A stretch of 64,000 nucleotides of DNA from Gammaproteobacteria bacterium (GCA_021773355.1 JAJFKE010000011.1:248001-312000), one strand, 5' to 3'; shown: positions 1 through 9,931, counted from the first letter of the stretch. Notes: generated from the letters alone by a model not told the origin. Made by a program: numbers and translations.

Positions 1-1238
1 ACGTTAATCCATGTCGGAGTCATAGTATCCCCGGCGCCGTTGAAAGCTTGGATTATAGCCATACCAGCTCCCCAAGCTACAAACGCCAGAGCAAAAATTC
101 TCAGGCATTGGATCGCATACTCGACAACCACGGGTTCCTGAGTGAATAAGCCAACAATGGAACGGGTAAATAACAATATCAATATCGATGCAAAGCCCAT
201 ATACATCGCATTGTATTTAACGATATGCCACACAGAAGTTTCTGCCCGTTGCGGCAGGCCGGCACCCAGATTCTGACCAACCAGGGTTGCTGCTGCGTTG
301 CTTAAGCCCCAAGCCGGCAGTATTGTAAACATGACAACGCGCACGGCTATGGTATAACCCGCTACCGCCTCACTGCCAAATCCGGACACGATCTGCATCA
401 GAAACACCCAGCTCGCCGTGGCTACCAAAAATTGTGAAACGCCTCCTATTGAAATCCTGACAAGCGAGACAATAAGCTCAAACTGCAGATGTAAGTTCGC
501 GAAGTGCAGCCGAATTCTGCCTCCACCACCGCAAAGATAATACAGCCCGTACAATACCCCTACCCCACGACCGATATTGGTGGCCACAGCAGCCCCGGTC
601 AATCCTAGCTCTGGGAAAGGCCCGTAGCCGTAGATCAAACAAGGATCGAGGACAATATTTATACAGTTCGCTAGAGTTAAGGCGCGCATCGCCAAACTCG
701 CATCGCCCGCACCACGAAATATTGCATTGATAAGAAATAGAAAGACGATGGTGAAACAACTGCCAAACATTATTCGTGTATATGTTTCGCCGGTTGCAAC
801 GACGGTCTCATCCGCCCCCATCAACAAGAGAATATTTCGAGCATAGAAGATGCCAATCAGGCCGACCAATGCTGACACAAGCACACCTATCCATATCGCC
901 TGACCAGCTGCCAGCGAAGCAGCCTCAGGCTCCTTTTCGCCAATGCGTCGAGCTATCATCGCCGTGGTGCCCATACTCAAGCCTATGGCAACCGCGTATA
1001 ACAGCGTAATCATCGCCTCGGTAAGACCAACTGTGGCCACCGCTTCAGTTCCAAGACCAGCTACAAAGAATATATCCACAACGGCGAACACAGATTCCAT
1101 GGCCATTTCCAGAATCATGGGAATGGCCAGCATCACGGTAACCCGGCCTATTGAGCCGGTTGTGTAATCGAACTCACTATCACCGGCCATAGATTGTTTG
1201 AACAACAACCAGCCGTTCCGTATTTTTTGTATTGTCAT
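1..1238 (-). CDS. MATE family multidrug/Na+ efflux transporter (3' end outside window)
   Basis: This is a partial inner-membrane antiporter of the MATE family, which exports cationic drugs or metabolites in exchange for Na+ or H+. The visible 412 residues start at an ATG at 1238 and run off the left edge without a stop. About ten hydrophobic segments are visible. The N-terminal half contains the typical region GSIGRVTVMLAIPMILEMAM and an internal FRGAGDASLAM segment, and the second lobe repeats the pattern as FNGAGDTMTP close to the window edge, which is the expected MATE pseudo-repeat. Family members are about 450-470 residues, so only the last helices are missing. No partner gene is visible. 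An imperfect palindrome about 120 bp upstream (1360-1382) could be an operator. Family assignment is secure; the substrate is unknown. Confidence 0.93.
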   Translation of the reverse strand, partial: MTIQKIRNGWLLFKQSMAGDSEFDYTTGSIGRVTVMLAIPMILEMAMESVFAVVDIFFVAGLGTEAVATVGLTEAMITLLYAVAIGLSMGTTAMIARRIGEKEPEAASLAAGQAIWIGVLVSALVGLIGIFYARNILLLMGADETVVATGETYTRIMFGSCFTIVFLFLINAIFRGAGDASLAMRALTLANCINIVLDPCLIYGYGPFPELGLTGAAVATNIGRGVGVLYGLYYLCGGGGRIRLHFANLHLQFELIVSLVRISIGGVSQFLVATASWVFLMQIVSGFGSEAVAGYTIAVRVVMFTILPAWGLSNAAATLVGQNLGAGLPQRAETSVWHIVKYNAMYMGFASILILLFTRSIVGLFTQEPVVVEYAIQCLRIFALAFVAWGAGMAIIQAFNGAGDTMTPTWIN

Positions 1239-1627
1239 TTCAATTTCCGCAATTATAAGAAGTCGGCGCAGCAAACGATTCACTGCGAGAGAGTAGGAGA
1301 ATTGAAGGACTGATCGAGATATGCCGCAGCTGTAAATGAATTTTACAACTGATTAGGCTATCGGCTATTTAGAATAACCGATGAATTGAGTGGATTCTGT
1401 GTACTGAAAGAATAATTACGAAATAACGCAAGCTAACACACAATTGAATCAGGCCTTTGCTCCAAAAAGATTTAACTGCCTCATTGGTTGAACTCCTGTA
1501 ATAAAAGTGCTGGCATTATATAGCCCTACACAGACAATTTCATAGCTTTTTTCTAACTCCTGCTTTCAGCAAATCCTGGCTTAGAGTCTGCGCAACAATA
1601 TCAACTATCAGCTAAAGTATTTACTAA
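1239..1627. other. Intergenic region without a recognisable gene
   Basis: This AT-rich gap of about 390 bp lies between the ATG of the MATE gene and the stop of the TonB-like gene, both on the minus strand. I see no convincing open frame or RNA gene. The one structured item is the inverted repeat at 1360-1382, listed separately. The gap probably contains the promoter of the MATE gene. Confidence 0.6.
1360..1382. repeat. Imperfect inverted repeat (9 of 10 paired positions, 3-nt centre)
   Basis: The two 10-nt arms pair at nine positions around the centre TAG, with outer arms ATCGG and CCGAT. There is no T-run on either side, so it does not look like an intrinsic terminator. Its place 5' of the minus-strand MATE gene makes a regulator-binding site possible. 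This is inference only. Confidence 0.45.
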
Positions 1628-2653
1628 CTACAAACCAAATAACAAACATTTAGTAAATTCGGCGGGTGCCAGACTGAACAGCTCAAAGCTTGTGCACTCC
1701 CGCTGTTGTTTTTGCTGCTCGTCGTTATCGACTGTTCGGCTGCGTAGTATGGACGACTGCTGCTGAACCCAGGGGTCGAAGATTCTTCTCGCCATCTCGC
1801 CAGCCGCACTTCTGTCTACCATGGTATTTATATGGGCCAGAGTGCGACTGGAACCATTCGAACGAGTTTCTATGCCCAACTCAATTTCCTCCAACAAATA
1901 CGCCGCAAGGCCTGGAGGTAAATTATTTAATGCCAGGTTCTGAGATACCAAACCAGACTGTCTGGCTATGGTAGTAACCGTTTCCCTGGAGCGATCATAT
2001 TCTGAAACAGGATTGTGAAATTCATAGGCAGGGTTTCGGGACAAGGACGCATAATTACGATCATCAACTGGAGCACAATCAATAATACCCTCCTCTCGTT
2101 CCAATTTATTGCAATCGTAAGCATACAAATGCGAAGCTCGCGTATCTTGCAACGCGTTCAAAGTTTGTTGCACTGATTCAATAGAGGGCGGCTGAAGTCT
2201 CGAGGCATTAGCTTCAGGCACCTCTGCGTCATTTAAAATTGGCGCCAGAGAAACCGGGCCTATTTCTTCTTGTGACGCTAAACTCTGATCATTCGTGTTA
2301 ACCAACTCAGACACGCTCTGTTGCAGATTATGTATTGGCTCGGTCGGCTCGGCTAATAGTTCCTCCTGTGTTGCATCCGGCATAGAATTTCGTTGCGGAT
2401 TTGTCGCACTGAACTCAACCGTAAGCACATTTGGGGCAATCTCATTGAGTACTTTAATTTCGCCGATTGTCAAGCGGTAACACAAAGCAATCACGGTGAG
2501 ATGAAACAATCCGGAAACAACAAAGCTTAAATGCAAACTACGAGAACTACTTCCAGGTCCAGCAGCGCGCTGCGATAATACCTGAACTTTCTCTAATTCA
2601 TCAAAATCCGCCAGAGATAGGCTGCCCAGGGCTATGTCATCGGCAAATTCCAT
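1628..2653 (-). CDS. TonB/TolA-like single-span membrane protein, unknown function
   Basis: The product is 341 residues with a short cytoplasmic N-terminus, one transmembrane helix at about residues 42-63 and a long, probably periplasmic, remainder rich in Glu, Gln and Ser. The helix holds Ser47 and His51 in the S-x3-H arrangement that TonB and TolA use to couple to ExbBD/TolQR. The C-terminal half does not show the recognisable TonB C-terminal fold, and the sequence ends with a short hydrophobic stretch. I therefore call it TonB-like only at the N-terminus. No exbB/exbD or receptor gene is adjacent. The ATG at 2653 is the first start in frame; its ribosome-binding site is weak. Alternative reading: an unrelated bitopic envelope protein. 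Confidence 0.6.
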   Translation of the reverse strand: MEFADDIALGSLSLADFDELEKVQVLSQRAAGPGSSSRSLHLSFVVSGLFHLTVIALCYRLTIGEIKVLNEIAPNVLTVEFSATNPQRNSMPDATQEELLAEPTEPIHNLQQSVSELVNTNDQSLASQEEIGPVSLAPILNDAEVPEANASRLQPPSIESVQQTLNALQDTRASHLYAYDCNKLEREEGIIDCAPVDDRNYASLSRNPAYEFHNPVSEYDRSRETVTTIARQSGLVSQNLALNNLPPGLAAYLLEEIELGIETRSNGSSRTLAHINTMVDRSAAGEMARRIFDPWVQQQSSILRSRTVDNDEQQKQQRECTSFELFSLAPAEFTKCLLFGL

Positions 2654-2781
2654 GTTTTCGCTCGTCGTGTGGCAGCTACGCTAGCGCCAACAGCAAGTTC
2701 TTCAAAATGATGCGACGCTTCTAAAACTAGACAAGACTTTAGCGCTAAAGTTCCTATAGAGGCAGTTTGACCATGGGCAAC

Positions 2782-3288
2782 TCATGCAAAATTAAAGCTG
2801 GGGGCCAATAGTTCCGATTCCAGGCCCAACAAGTATTGTTTGGTTTTCAGTCCACCACCGAAACCTGTAAGTTTTCCAGAACTTCCTATAACTCGATGAC
2901 AGGGAATGATAACTGGTATGGGGTTTTGCCCGTTCGCCGCACCAACAGCACGTGAAGCTTTTGGTTTACCTATATGTGCTGCCAACTGTCCATAGCTCCA
3001 AGTTTCCCCGTAGGGAATCTCAGTTAGCGCTTTCCAGACGTTCTCTTGAAACGCCGTCCCCTTGGGGAGAAGTGGCAGATCAAATTCTTTTAACTCTGCA
3101 GCAAAATACGCGTCCAGCTGAGAACAAGCTTCCATGAAGGGCGCCCTGTCATTAATCCATTTCTGCTCATGGCGTCGCTGCATCTTGCCGCTGGGAAAAC
3201 CCAACAAGGAAAGATAGTCTCCATCGCCTGCCAGCAATAACTCACCAATAGCTGTTTTGTGATATTGATAATAAATCGTCATAAGCAT
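2782..3288 (-). CDS. ogt: Methylated-DNA--protein-cysteine S-methyltransferase (Ogt/MGMT)
   Basis: This 168-residue protein matches O6-alkylguanine-DNA alkyltransferases, which remove alkyl groups from O6-alkylguanine by irreversible transfer to a cysteine. The active-site motif IPCHRVIGSSGKLTGFGGG is intact near the C-terminus, preceded by the helix-turn-helix region that inserts into DNA and the stretch SRAVGAANGQNP. Length is normal for Ogt. The start could be at 3288 or two codons later at 3282, both ATG. The gene lies 48 bp downstream of the Ada-AlkA fusion on the same strand, so the two probably form one adaptive-response operon in which the fusion protein is the likely regulator. Confidence 0.95.
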   Translation of the reverse strand: MLMTIYYQYHKTAIGELLLAGDGDYLSLLGFPSGKMQRRHEQKWINDRAPFMEACSQLDAYFAAELKEFDLPLLPKGTAFQENVWKALTEIPYGETWSYGQLAAHIGKPKASRAVGAANGQNPIPVIIPCHRVIGSSGKLTGFGGGLKTKQYLLGLESELLAPSFNFA

Positions 3289-3336
3289 TACCTTTGTGAT
3301 TTCTACGCCTTCTGATTTAGGGCCGCAGCGGTTGAA

Positions 3337-4818
3337 CTATTTCTTCGCCCGCATCGTTTGTTGATAATGCTTCCACAGCAGTATTACGGCGTAAGCACGC
3401 CACGGCCTCCAGTTTTCAGCTTGTTGTAACAATTCTTTGGGGGCCAGCGTCTCGTCTTTTTTTGCAGCCGCTCTCCTTAGAATCAAATCAGAGTGGGGAA
3501 AGGCGTTAGGGTCATTTAGTACACGTAGCGCAACGTAGTGTGCCGTCCACTCACCTATTCCCTTTACTTCGCAGATGCGACGAACAAATTCATCTGTTTC
3601 CAGTACACCGTCGAAAACAAGTTCTTTCTGTACAATTTTTTCAGCGATGGTTTTTATCGCCTGAACGCGCTGACCCACTATACCCATGCCATCCAGTTTG
3701 GCCTTGGCGAGGTCTCTAGCTGAAGGAAATACGCGAGATAATTCTGGTATAGAACCTTGGTAAGATTTTCCATGTCGATCGGCGACTCTACCGGCCAGCG
3801 TGGTTGCAGCCTTCACCGTTACCTGCTGTCCCAGGATGGCTCTTACCGTCACCTCCAAACCATCCCAGCAACCAGTCACTCGCGTCCCTGGGTTTTTATT
3901 TACCACTTTCTTTAATAGGGAATCGCGGCTAAAAAACCGCTCGATTTCTTCACTATCGGCCTTCAAATCGAATAACAGCCGAACCTTTTCAACTATATGG
4001 TACAGGTGACGCGTATCCGGAAAATTTATTTGCAGCGTTACATAGTTTTCTTGTTCGCTAAAAATTACTCGAATATCGCCGACCTTATCGCCGATAGCTA
4101 TTGTTCTACAATATGCATTGCCCTCAAAATCAATATGCTCAACTCCAGGAATTTTCCTGTATTCAAGATAGGCAAGCATTGATTTCCAATCCATTGGCGG
4201 CCTATAGCTAAGATGTACTTGGATATTATCTCCGGCAACAAGCTTTCCATTTCGTCTCGCATTCCTGAGCTCTTTAGGCGATCTGGCGTAGGTTGATTGA
4301 AATACGGCATTGAAGCGTCGCACGCTGCCAAATCCCGCTGCGAAGCAAACCTCGGAAAGTGGTAGGCTGGTTTCATCGAGAAGTTTTTTTGCAAAGTGCA
4401 GACGCTGTGTTTGTGCAACGGCAACTGGCGAAGCACCCACGTGTTGCTGAAACAGCCGGCTTAGTTGGCGCGACCCAATTGATAACTGACTAGCAAGTGC
4501 CTCCACCGAATTGTCGTCGAGATTACCTTTGGCGATTAAATGTAAAGCCTTTGAAACCTTGTATGGAGCGCCAACCCAAGCGGGGGTGCCAGGAGAAGAT
4601 TCCGGGCGACAGCGCAGACAGGGGCGAAAACCTGCTTCAGCAGCACCGGCTGCACTGCGGTACAGTTGCACGTTTTCTTTTTTCGGACTCCTAACCGGAC
4701 AAATCGGGCGACAGTAAACACCTGTGGTCAGGACGCCAATAAAAAAACGTCCGTCGAATCGAGGGTCTCGGCTTCGGCGAGCGTTTTCGTATTCATCAAT
4801 ATTTAGTAACACTGTCAT
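3337..4818 (-). CDS. Ada-type sensor / AraC regulator / AlkA 3-methyladenine DNA glycosylase fusion
   Basis: This is a 493-residue three-part protein. Residues about 1-80 form the Ada metal-binding domain, with four cysteines C36, C40, C67 and C70 that bind zinc and accept methyl groups from phosphotriesters. Residues about 85-190 are an AraC-type helix-turn-helix pair. The rest is AlkA: an N-terminal AlkA domain, then a HhH-GPD glycosylase with VKGIGEWTAHY and the catalytic Asp in FPHSDLIL. It should sense DNA methylation, activate its operon and excise alkylated bases. The ATG at 4818 is preferred over the upstream TTG at 4848 because the usual Ada N-terminus begins there. ogt follows 48 bp downstream. 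This architecture is known in other Proteobacteria; here it lacks its own O6-methyltransferase domain, which ogt supplies. Confidence 0.93.
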   Translation of the reverse strand: MTVLLNIDEYENARRSRDPRFDGRFFIGVLTTGVYCRPICPVRSPKKENVQLYRSAAGAAEAGFRPCLRCRPESSPGTPAWVGAPYKVSKALHLIAKGNLDDNSVEALASQLSIGSRQLSRLFQQHVGASPVAVAQTQRLHFAKKLLDETSLPLSEVCFAAGFGSVRRFNAVFQSTYARSPKELRNARRNGKLVAGDNIQVHLSYRPPMDWKSMLAYLEYRKIPGVEHIDFEGNAYCRTIAIGDKVGDIRVIFSEQENYVTLQINFPDTRHLYHIVEKVRLLFDLKADSEEIERFFSRDSLLKKVVNKNPGTRVTGCWDGLEVTVRAILGQQVTVKAATTLAGRVADRHGKSYQGSIPELSRVFPSARDLAKAKLDGMGIVGQRVQAIKTIAEKIVQKELVFDGVLETDEFVRRICEVKGIGEWTAHYVALRVLNDPNAFPHSDLILRRAAAKKDETLAPKELLQQAENWRPWRAYAVILLWKHYQQTMRAKK

Positions 4819-4952
4819 GCCATTCCAATAGAAAAGCTCTTCAAGCAATCTAAGAACAATTAAACAATGGCAGTAAGCATACTCCTTTTTTATCCAAAAA
4901 CTGGCCGTTTTCGGACATCATCATTTTTTAAAATAAACTGTAGCGATGCGTA

Positions 4953-6110
4953 CTATTGGTTTAAGTAGGCTTTGGCCTGCTCGCCCACTATTCGCACCAA
5001 ATCACCCTGCACGATACTCATATCTATAAGATGCAGCCCCCAGTCCGCACTTATCTGCTGTCCAAAATACAGGTCCCCTCGGATATCGTCTGTACGCGCA
5101 TCATTGGCATCCGCGTTAACAGTCATTTCCAGATAGTTAAATGTTTCATTGTTCACACAACGTGCGGAAAGCAGCCCTGGCACTTTAACGAAGCGAGTGC
5201 TGATCTGCTTCGGAGGACTGGTCCAATCAGGCATGGGTGCTACGGCTTGCACAATCTCGCCGATGTTTGATAGATAGGCGTCCAGTTCTCCTGCACCCCC
5301 TGAAAGGTTTGCCGGATTGGTACACCCAGCCTCAGTGTCGGCGCTGGGTGCGCGACCAAAAATAGCTGAGGCTGCCGGTGGGGGGGTTCTATCGCGGTAG
5401 GTCATGAAGTTAATGGCGCAGCCAATTTGATTATCGCTCCGGCACAACGGAATATTTTGAAATGTAACGCCGACATCCTCTCCCTTCGGCACTATCACCG
5501 GATTTCCAGCCAAGATCGCTGAAACCAATTGCTGCTGAATGGCTTTGCCGTCAATTTCATTGCGCATCAATTCAATCAATAGGCTAGTGCCTTGCGAATG
5601 ACCAATCAGTACGAAGCCACGACCGTTATTGTAATTCGCAAGATAGTAATTAAAGGCTGCCACCACATCCAGGTAGTTTAACTGGTCATTGCCAGCGAGA
5701 TTCCCGGCAGCAGATAGCAGGGCCTGAATGGTGATCTGTCGATAGATCGGTGCAAACATGCGGCATTCCGCATTAAAGTGTGCAGCCTGAGTGAAGGTGG
5801 TTATGGTTTCCTCATTCAAGCCCGCGTTCATATCGGAAAACGTAGCCTGGTCCAGCGAAGTAGTTGGGTACACATAAAAGCAGTCTATAGGCGCATTGGG
5901 ATTTGCTTCCCAAGGCTCTATGCTTAAGCTGCCGTCTGGATAAACCACCGTCGCCGAGAGGTCCTGGTCACACAGGTCCAACTGATTGTCTGGATGGCAC
6001 AACCAGCTATTAATATCGCCGTAATTTACGGCTGTTTGTTGCGCCAAAGCACTTGCGCTTAGGCCATAGCTGGCCAATAAGATAATTAATGTAAATCCTG
6101 CTTTTTTCAT
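4953..6110 (-). CDS. Secreted DUF3089 alpha/beta-hydrolase-like protein
   Basis: The 385-residue product has a Sec signal peptide (residues about 1-23, ending SALAQQ), so it acts in the periplasm or outside the cell. The body matches the DUF3089 family of lipase-like alpha/beta hydrolases: an N-terminal FYVYPTTSLD segment, the nucleophile elbow GHSQGTSLL and conserved cysteines in the C-terminal half. It is probably an esterase or lipase of unknown substrate. It lies 29 bp downstream of the PQQ dehydrogenase on the same strand, which suggests co-transcription and a shared role in breakdown of an external substrate, for example an ester-containing polymer or alcohol ester. That functional link is inference. 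Confidence 0.85.
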   Translation of the reverse strand: MKKAGFTLIILLASYGLSASALAQQTAVNYGDINSWLCHPDNQLDLCDQDLSATVVYPDGSLSIEPWEANPNAPIDCFYVYPTTSLDQATFSDMNAGLNEETITTFTQAAHFNAECRMFAPIYRQITIQALLSAAGNLAGNDQLNYLDVVAAFNYYLANYNNGRGFVLIGHSQGTSLLIELMRNEIDGKAIQQQLVSAILAGNPVIVPKGEDVGVTFQNIPLCRSDNQIGCAINFMTYRDRTPPPAASAIFGRAPSADTEAGCTNPANLSGGAGELDAYLSNIGEIVQAVAPMPDWTSPPKQISTRFVKVPGLLSARCVNNETFNYLEMTVNADANDARTDDIRGDLYFGQQISADWGLHLIDMSIVQGDLVRIVGEQAKAYLNQ

Positions 6111-6139
6111 AATAAGCTCTTGTTTTATAAAATATTAAA

Positions 6140-7969
6140 TTAAGGTAGCTTGTAGACGATCATAGCATTTCCGGCCAGCTGTCCAAATTGTGCATAGCCG
6201 GAATTAAGCAGCATATAGTCGCCAGAAAAAACTGCACCAGTCGCGTCAATTGCACCGCCGCTTGCCGGCACATTGTTTATGGTTTGATACTCCATTTTGG
6301 TATCCAGTTCCCAGAGAATTTCACCGCTATCCTTATCGTGAGCAAATAGCACACCGTTTAGCGCACCCACCAGCACCAAGTCATCGATAGCAGTTGCGGC
6401 CCCGGAATAAGAGTTAGAGCAAGAAAAGCCGCCGCCTTCACAGCGATTAGGCGCCGCTACATACCAGAGCAACTCACCGGTTTTCATGTCAATAGCATGC
6501 AATCCAGGCTGTGCCGGAGCTGTACCCCCCGGGATGCGATCCGATACTGGCACATACACGATGTCATCGATGAAGGTCATCCCCCAATGCACACCGCCAA
6601 GAGGACTACCGCGCCCCACGCGGGTTTCCCACAATACAGCGCCCTGATTATCTGGATCCAAACCGAACACGACGGCGCCCTTGGTACCAGCAATTAATAT
6701 ATCCTGGCCGTTAGACAGCGTCGTCGAAAGAATCGGTGCACCAATATCCACATCCGGCCCCGCATCTGGACAATTAGGATGCTCGCTGTTCCCTGTCGCA
6801 CAAGCCAGAGTAAAAGCATCATTTGCCGTACTCTGATAGACCCAATCCATGTTGCCCGTGTCTGCAGCAAACGCTATGACCGAATCACTGGTGTCGCTGG
6901 TAGGCCGGCTGTAATTTTGTCCAGACCCGACATAAACACGATTACGCTTAGTATCGAAACTGGCAGATCCCCAGATGGGGGCTCCAGAGGGTGCTAAAAC
7001 CGGGTTACCGGCGCTGTTTCGACCAACCTCCTTGGCCTCCTCCATTATGTAAGTGTGCCACACTTTCTCACCCGTGTTCAGATCCAAGGCAGCGACATTG
7101 CCACGAAACGTGCAGCAAATATGTTGCGGATTACCGGCAGCCGCAACCTCCATCGAAGAAACCGGTACATATACCCGATCGCCGTATACTGCAGGAGCCC
7201 CGGTGCTTACCGCCCAGGAATTCGCGTCTGGGTCGGCGTGCCAAATCTTCAGTCCAGTCTGAACGTCAAGTGCGTAAACCCTATTAGATTGATCTGCAAT
7301 TATGACCACAGTCTTGTCAATCGCCGTGGCCTTCACCACTGTGGGCGCTGCACGTACCTCTGAAATCGCTGGGTAGGTCCAATAGTGGCAGCCAGTTTCG
7401 AGGCTCAGGGCATACACCTGACCAGAGGGTGACCCCATAATCACTACACCATCGATTATGGCTGGCTGTGCTCGAGCCGCCGAAGCGCCCTCAACCCCAA
7501 AGGACCATGCAAACTCCCGCTCGTCAATGTTGCTTCTCTTTATGGAAGTCCCTGCGGCCGACTGGTAACGCTGAGACCCCAGATCGTTTCCCCAGCCATT
7601 CCAATTTGTGGCTTTGCTTAAATCTAGCTTGCCAATACTTGAAGAACAGGCGGTAAAGCGCTCGATGCGGTCCCGATTGTAACTGCCACCGGTAATATAT
7701 TCCGCGATGGCAATTTGCTGATCTTCACTTAGGCTGGCGGCCTGGGTCTGCATAATTCCTGCGGTGAGCGCGTGAAAGATAGCATTCGGATTGTAGCCAC
7801 TCAGCGCCAAACGGCTTGGCGCTCTATCCACAGGATCGTCATGGCAGGAGGCGCAGTTTTGCTGGTAAAGCACTTCGCCTTCGTTTGTCTGTGAAAACGA
7901 TGAGCTGGCGATTAGCCCCCAAACACAAAAAACCATAAGACTCGTGCTGCGGTTTATCCGGATATTCAT
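6140..7969 (-). CDS. Haem c-containing PQQ-dependent dehydrogenase (polyvinyl-alcohol-dehydrogenase type)
   Basis: This 609-residue periplasmic quinohaemoprotein begins with a signal peptide (about 1-27), then a small cytochrome c domain with the haem motif CASCH (C39, C42, H43), then an eight-bladed PQQ beta-propeller with repeated blade motifs such as LETGCHYW, LNTGEKVW, MKTGELLW and KDSGEILW. It should oxidise an alcohol with PQQ and pass electrons through its own haem to the respiratory chain. The start at 7969 is fixed by a strong AGGAGGT six bases upstream and by the signal peptide; the open frame extends 60 codons further but without export features. The closest named architecture is polyvinyl alcohol dehydrogenase; the true substrate is unknown. 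A DUF3089 hydrolase follows in the same operon. Confidence 0.9.
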   Translation of the reverse strand: MNIRINRSTSLMVFCVWGLIASSSFSQTNEGEVLYQQNCASCHDDPVDRAPSRLALSGYNPNAIFHALTAGIMQTQAASLSEDQQIAIAEYITGGSYNRDRIERFTACSSSIGKLDLSKATNWNGWGNDLGSQRYQSAAGTSIKRSNIDEREFAWSFGVEGASAARAQPAIIDGVVIMGSPSGQVYALSLETGCHYWTYPAISEVRAAPTVVKATAIDKTVVIIADQSNRVYALDVQTGLKIWHADPDANSWAVSTGAPAVYGDRVYVPVSSMEVAAAGNPQHICCTFRGNVAALDLNTGEKVWHTYIMEEAKEVGRNSAGNPVLAPSGAPIWGSASFDTKRNRVYVGSGQNYSRPTSDTSDSVIAFAADTGNMDWVYQSTANDAFTLACATGNSEHPNCPDAGPDVDIGAPILSTTLSNGQDILIAGTKGAVVFGLDPDNQGAVLWETRVGRGSPLGGVHWGMTFIDDIVYVPVSDRIPGGTAPAQPGLHAIDMKTGELLWYVAAPNRCEGGGFSCSNSYSGAATAIDDLVLVGALNGVLFAHDKDSGEILWELDTKMEYQTINNVPASGGAIDATGAVFSGDYMLLNSGYAQFGQLAGNAMIVYKLP

Positions 7970-8204
7970 GCATTGACCTCCTAAAACCAATGTTCTGCCT
8001 GGTTGAAACGCTGAGCTAGCGCCGTTTTGAGCGACATCACTATACCCCAATTCCATGGAGCTCCAAAGGGGAATGCGATGAGCTTCCCGCTGGTGTATAT
8101 TAGCCGCCACCCATGTAGTGAAGGGGGCTAGCGCCATCCTCTTCAGCACAGTAGCCAGCAGATAGACAAGTTTTCGTTTTTAATATTAAGTAGTTGGAAT
8201 TTTA

Positions 8205-9884
8205 ATGAATAACAAAGAGTTAAGAAAACATTCTAAGATTGTAGTTGATGGTATCGAACAGGCACCAAGCCGCGCTATGTTGCGCGCGGTAGGTTTCGAA
8301 GATGCAGATTTTAAGAAGCCCCAGATAGGGATCGCCTCGACCTGGAGTATGGTCACTCCCTGTAATATGCATATCAACAAATTGGCCGAAGACGTAAACC
8401 AGGGAACAGACGCTGCCGGGGGCAAAGGCATAATATATAGCTGCATCACCATCTCAGACGGCATATCCATGGGCACAGAGGGAATGAAGTATTCGCTGGT
8501 CTCAAGAGAGGTGATTGCAGACTCGGTTGAAACTGTCTCAGGCTGTATGGGACACGACGGCATTATAACCATCGGTGGCTGTGATAAAAATATGCCAGGC
8601 CTATTAATGGGTATGTCTCGCCTCAATCGGCCTTCTATCTTTATCTACGGCGGCACCATTCAGCCCGGGCCGAACCATACCAATATAGTCTCTGTTTTTG
8701 AGGCCGTGGGCGAGCATGCCGCCGGTAAGGTTTCCGATATTGAACTGAAAAATATTGAAGAAACTGCAATTCCTGGCCCCGGATCTTGCGGCGGCATGTA
8801 TACCGCTAACACCATGGCATCTGCCATTGAGGCACTTGGCATGAGCTTGCCGAATAGCTCCGCGCAAGACGCGATATCCCAAGAAAAGGTCGATGACTGC
8901 CTGAATGCGGGCGAAGCCATCATGAACCTTATAGAAAACGATATAAAGCCCTCTGACATCATGACTCGTTCCGCGTTCGAGAATGCTATCAAGGTAGTAA
9001 TTGCTCTGGGCGGGTCCACTAATGCCGTGTTACACCTGCTTGCTATGGCCCATACCATGGGCGTAGAACTGGAATTGGATGACTTTAGCCGCATCGGTAA
9101 GCAGACCCCAATGCTGGCGGATTTAAAACCCAGCGGTAAATATCTGATGTCAGAGTTAATCAAGATTGGTGGTATTCAACCATTGATGAAATCCATGCTG
9201 GATGCCGGCATGCTGGATGGTAGCTGCATGACCGTTACGGGAAAAACCATGGCTGAGAATCTGGCTGATGTAGCCCCCTATCCGCAGGGACAGGACATCA
9301 TTCGCGCATTCGACAATCCCATTAAGAAAGACAGCCATCTTGTTATTTTAAAAGGAAATTTAGCGCCGACAGGCGCCGTTGCCAAGATCACCGGCAAGGA
9401 AGGCCTTAGTTTCTTCGGCAACGCCAGAGTGTTCGAATCAGAGGAAGATTGTCTGCAAGGAGTCCTGGATGGCACGGTTGTCAAAGACGATGTTCTGGTT
9501 ATTCGCTACGAGGGGCCAAAGGGAGCGCCCGGCATGCGCGAAATGCTCAGCCCTACCTCAGCCATTATGGGCAAGGGCATGGGTGAAGACGTGGCTCTTA
9601 TCACCGATGGCAGGTTTTCCGGTGGTAGTCATGGATTTGTGGTGGGCCACGTGACCCCCGAAGCCTTCGAGGGCGGCCCTATCGCTATCGTACAAACCGG
9701 CGATAAAATCTCTATCAATGCAGAAACCAATGAAGTTAAGCTTGAGCTCAGCGATGAGGAAATTGCCGAACGCCTGAGCAAATGGAAGAAACCCAGGGCA
9801 CGCTACACCCGTGGTGTACTCGCCAAATACGCCGCATCGGTAACATCTGCCTCAGAAGGAGCAGTAACGGATAAGTATCTATAG
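8205..9884 (+). CDS. ilvD: Dihydroxy-acid dehydratase
   Basis: IlvD converts 2,3-dihydroxy-isovalerate and 2,3-dihydroxy-3-methylvalerate to the 2-keto acids in valine and isoleucine synthesis. The 559-residue product has the expected Fe-S ligands C53 (TPCNMH), C126 (GGCDKNMPG) and C195 ([14 protein letters not shown]), and the C-terminal motif [11 protein letters not shown]. The length fits the shorter dehydratase class, whose characterised members carry a [2Fe-2S] cluster, rather than the ~616-residue E. coli type with [4Fe-4S]. No other ilv gene is adjacent. The gene stands alone after a 235-bp non-coding stretch that separates it from the divergent PQQ dehydrogenase. Confidence 0.97.
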   Translation: MNNKELRKHSKIVVDGIEQAPSRAMLRAVGFEDADFKKPQIGIASTWSMVTPCNMHINKLAEDVNQGTDAAGGKGIIYSCITISDGISMGTEGMKYSLVSREVIADSVETVSGCMGHDGIITIGGCDKNMPGLLMGMSRLNRPSIFIYGGTIQPGPNHTNIVSVFEAVGEHAAGKVSDIELKNIEETAIPGPGSCGGMYTANTMASAIEALGMSLPNSSAQDAISQEKVDDCLNAGEAIMNLIENDIKPSDIMTRSAFENAIKVVIALGGSTNAVLHLLAMAHTMGVELELDDFSRIGKQTPMLADLKPSGKYLMSELIKIGGIQPLMKSMLDAGMLDGSCMTVTGKTMAENLADVAPYPQGQDIIRAFDNPIKKDSHLVILKGNLAPTGAVAKITGKEGLSFFGNARVFESEEDCLQGVLDGTVVKDDVLVIRYEGPKGAPGMREMLSPTSAIMGKGMGEDVALITDGRFSGGSHGFVVGHVTPEAFEGGPIAIVQTGDKISINAETNEVKLELSDEEIAERLSKWKKPRARYTRGVLAKYAASVTSASEGAVTDKYL

Positions 9885-9931
9885 CCGATAAATTAATTAA
9901 CTTAGAGTAAGGACAATAAGAAGGCTCAGTT

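Noticed and set aside
4878-4920. Possible terminator or hairpin near AAAACTGGCCGTTTT
   Set aside because: The stem is only five A/T-rich pairs and does not sit after a gene end in the right orientation.
7970-8149. 60-codon N-terminal extension of the haem-c/PQQ dehydrogenase
   Set aside because: A strong AGGAGGT and a signal peptide place the start at 7969; the extension would block export.
8660-9163. 167-codon frame antisense to ilvD
   Set aside because: Fully inside ilvD, low-complexity and without a recognisable domain.
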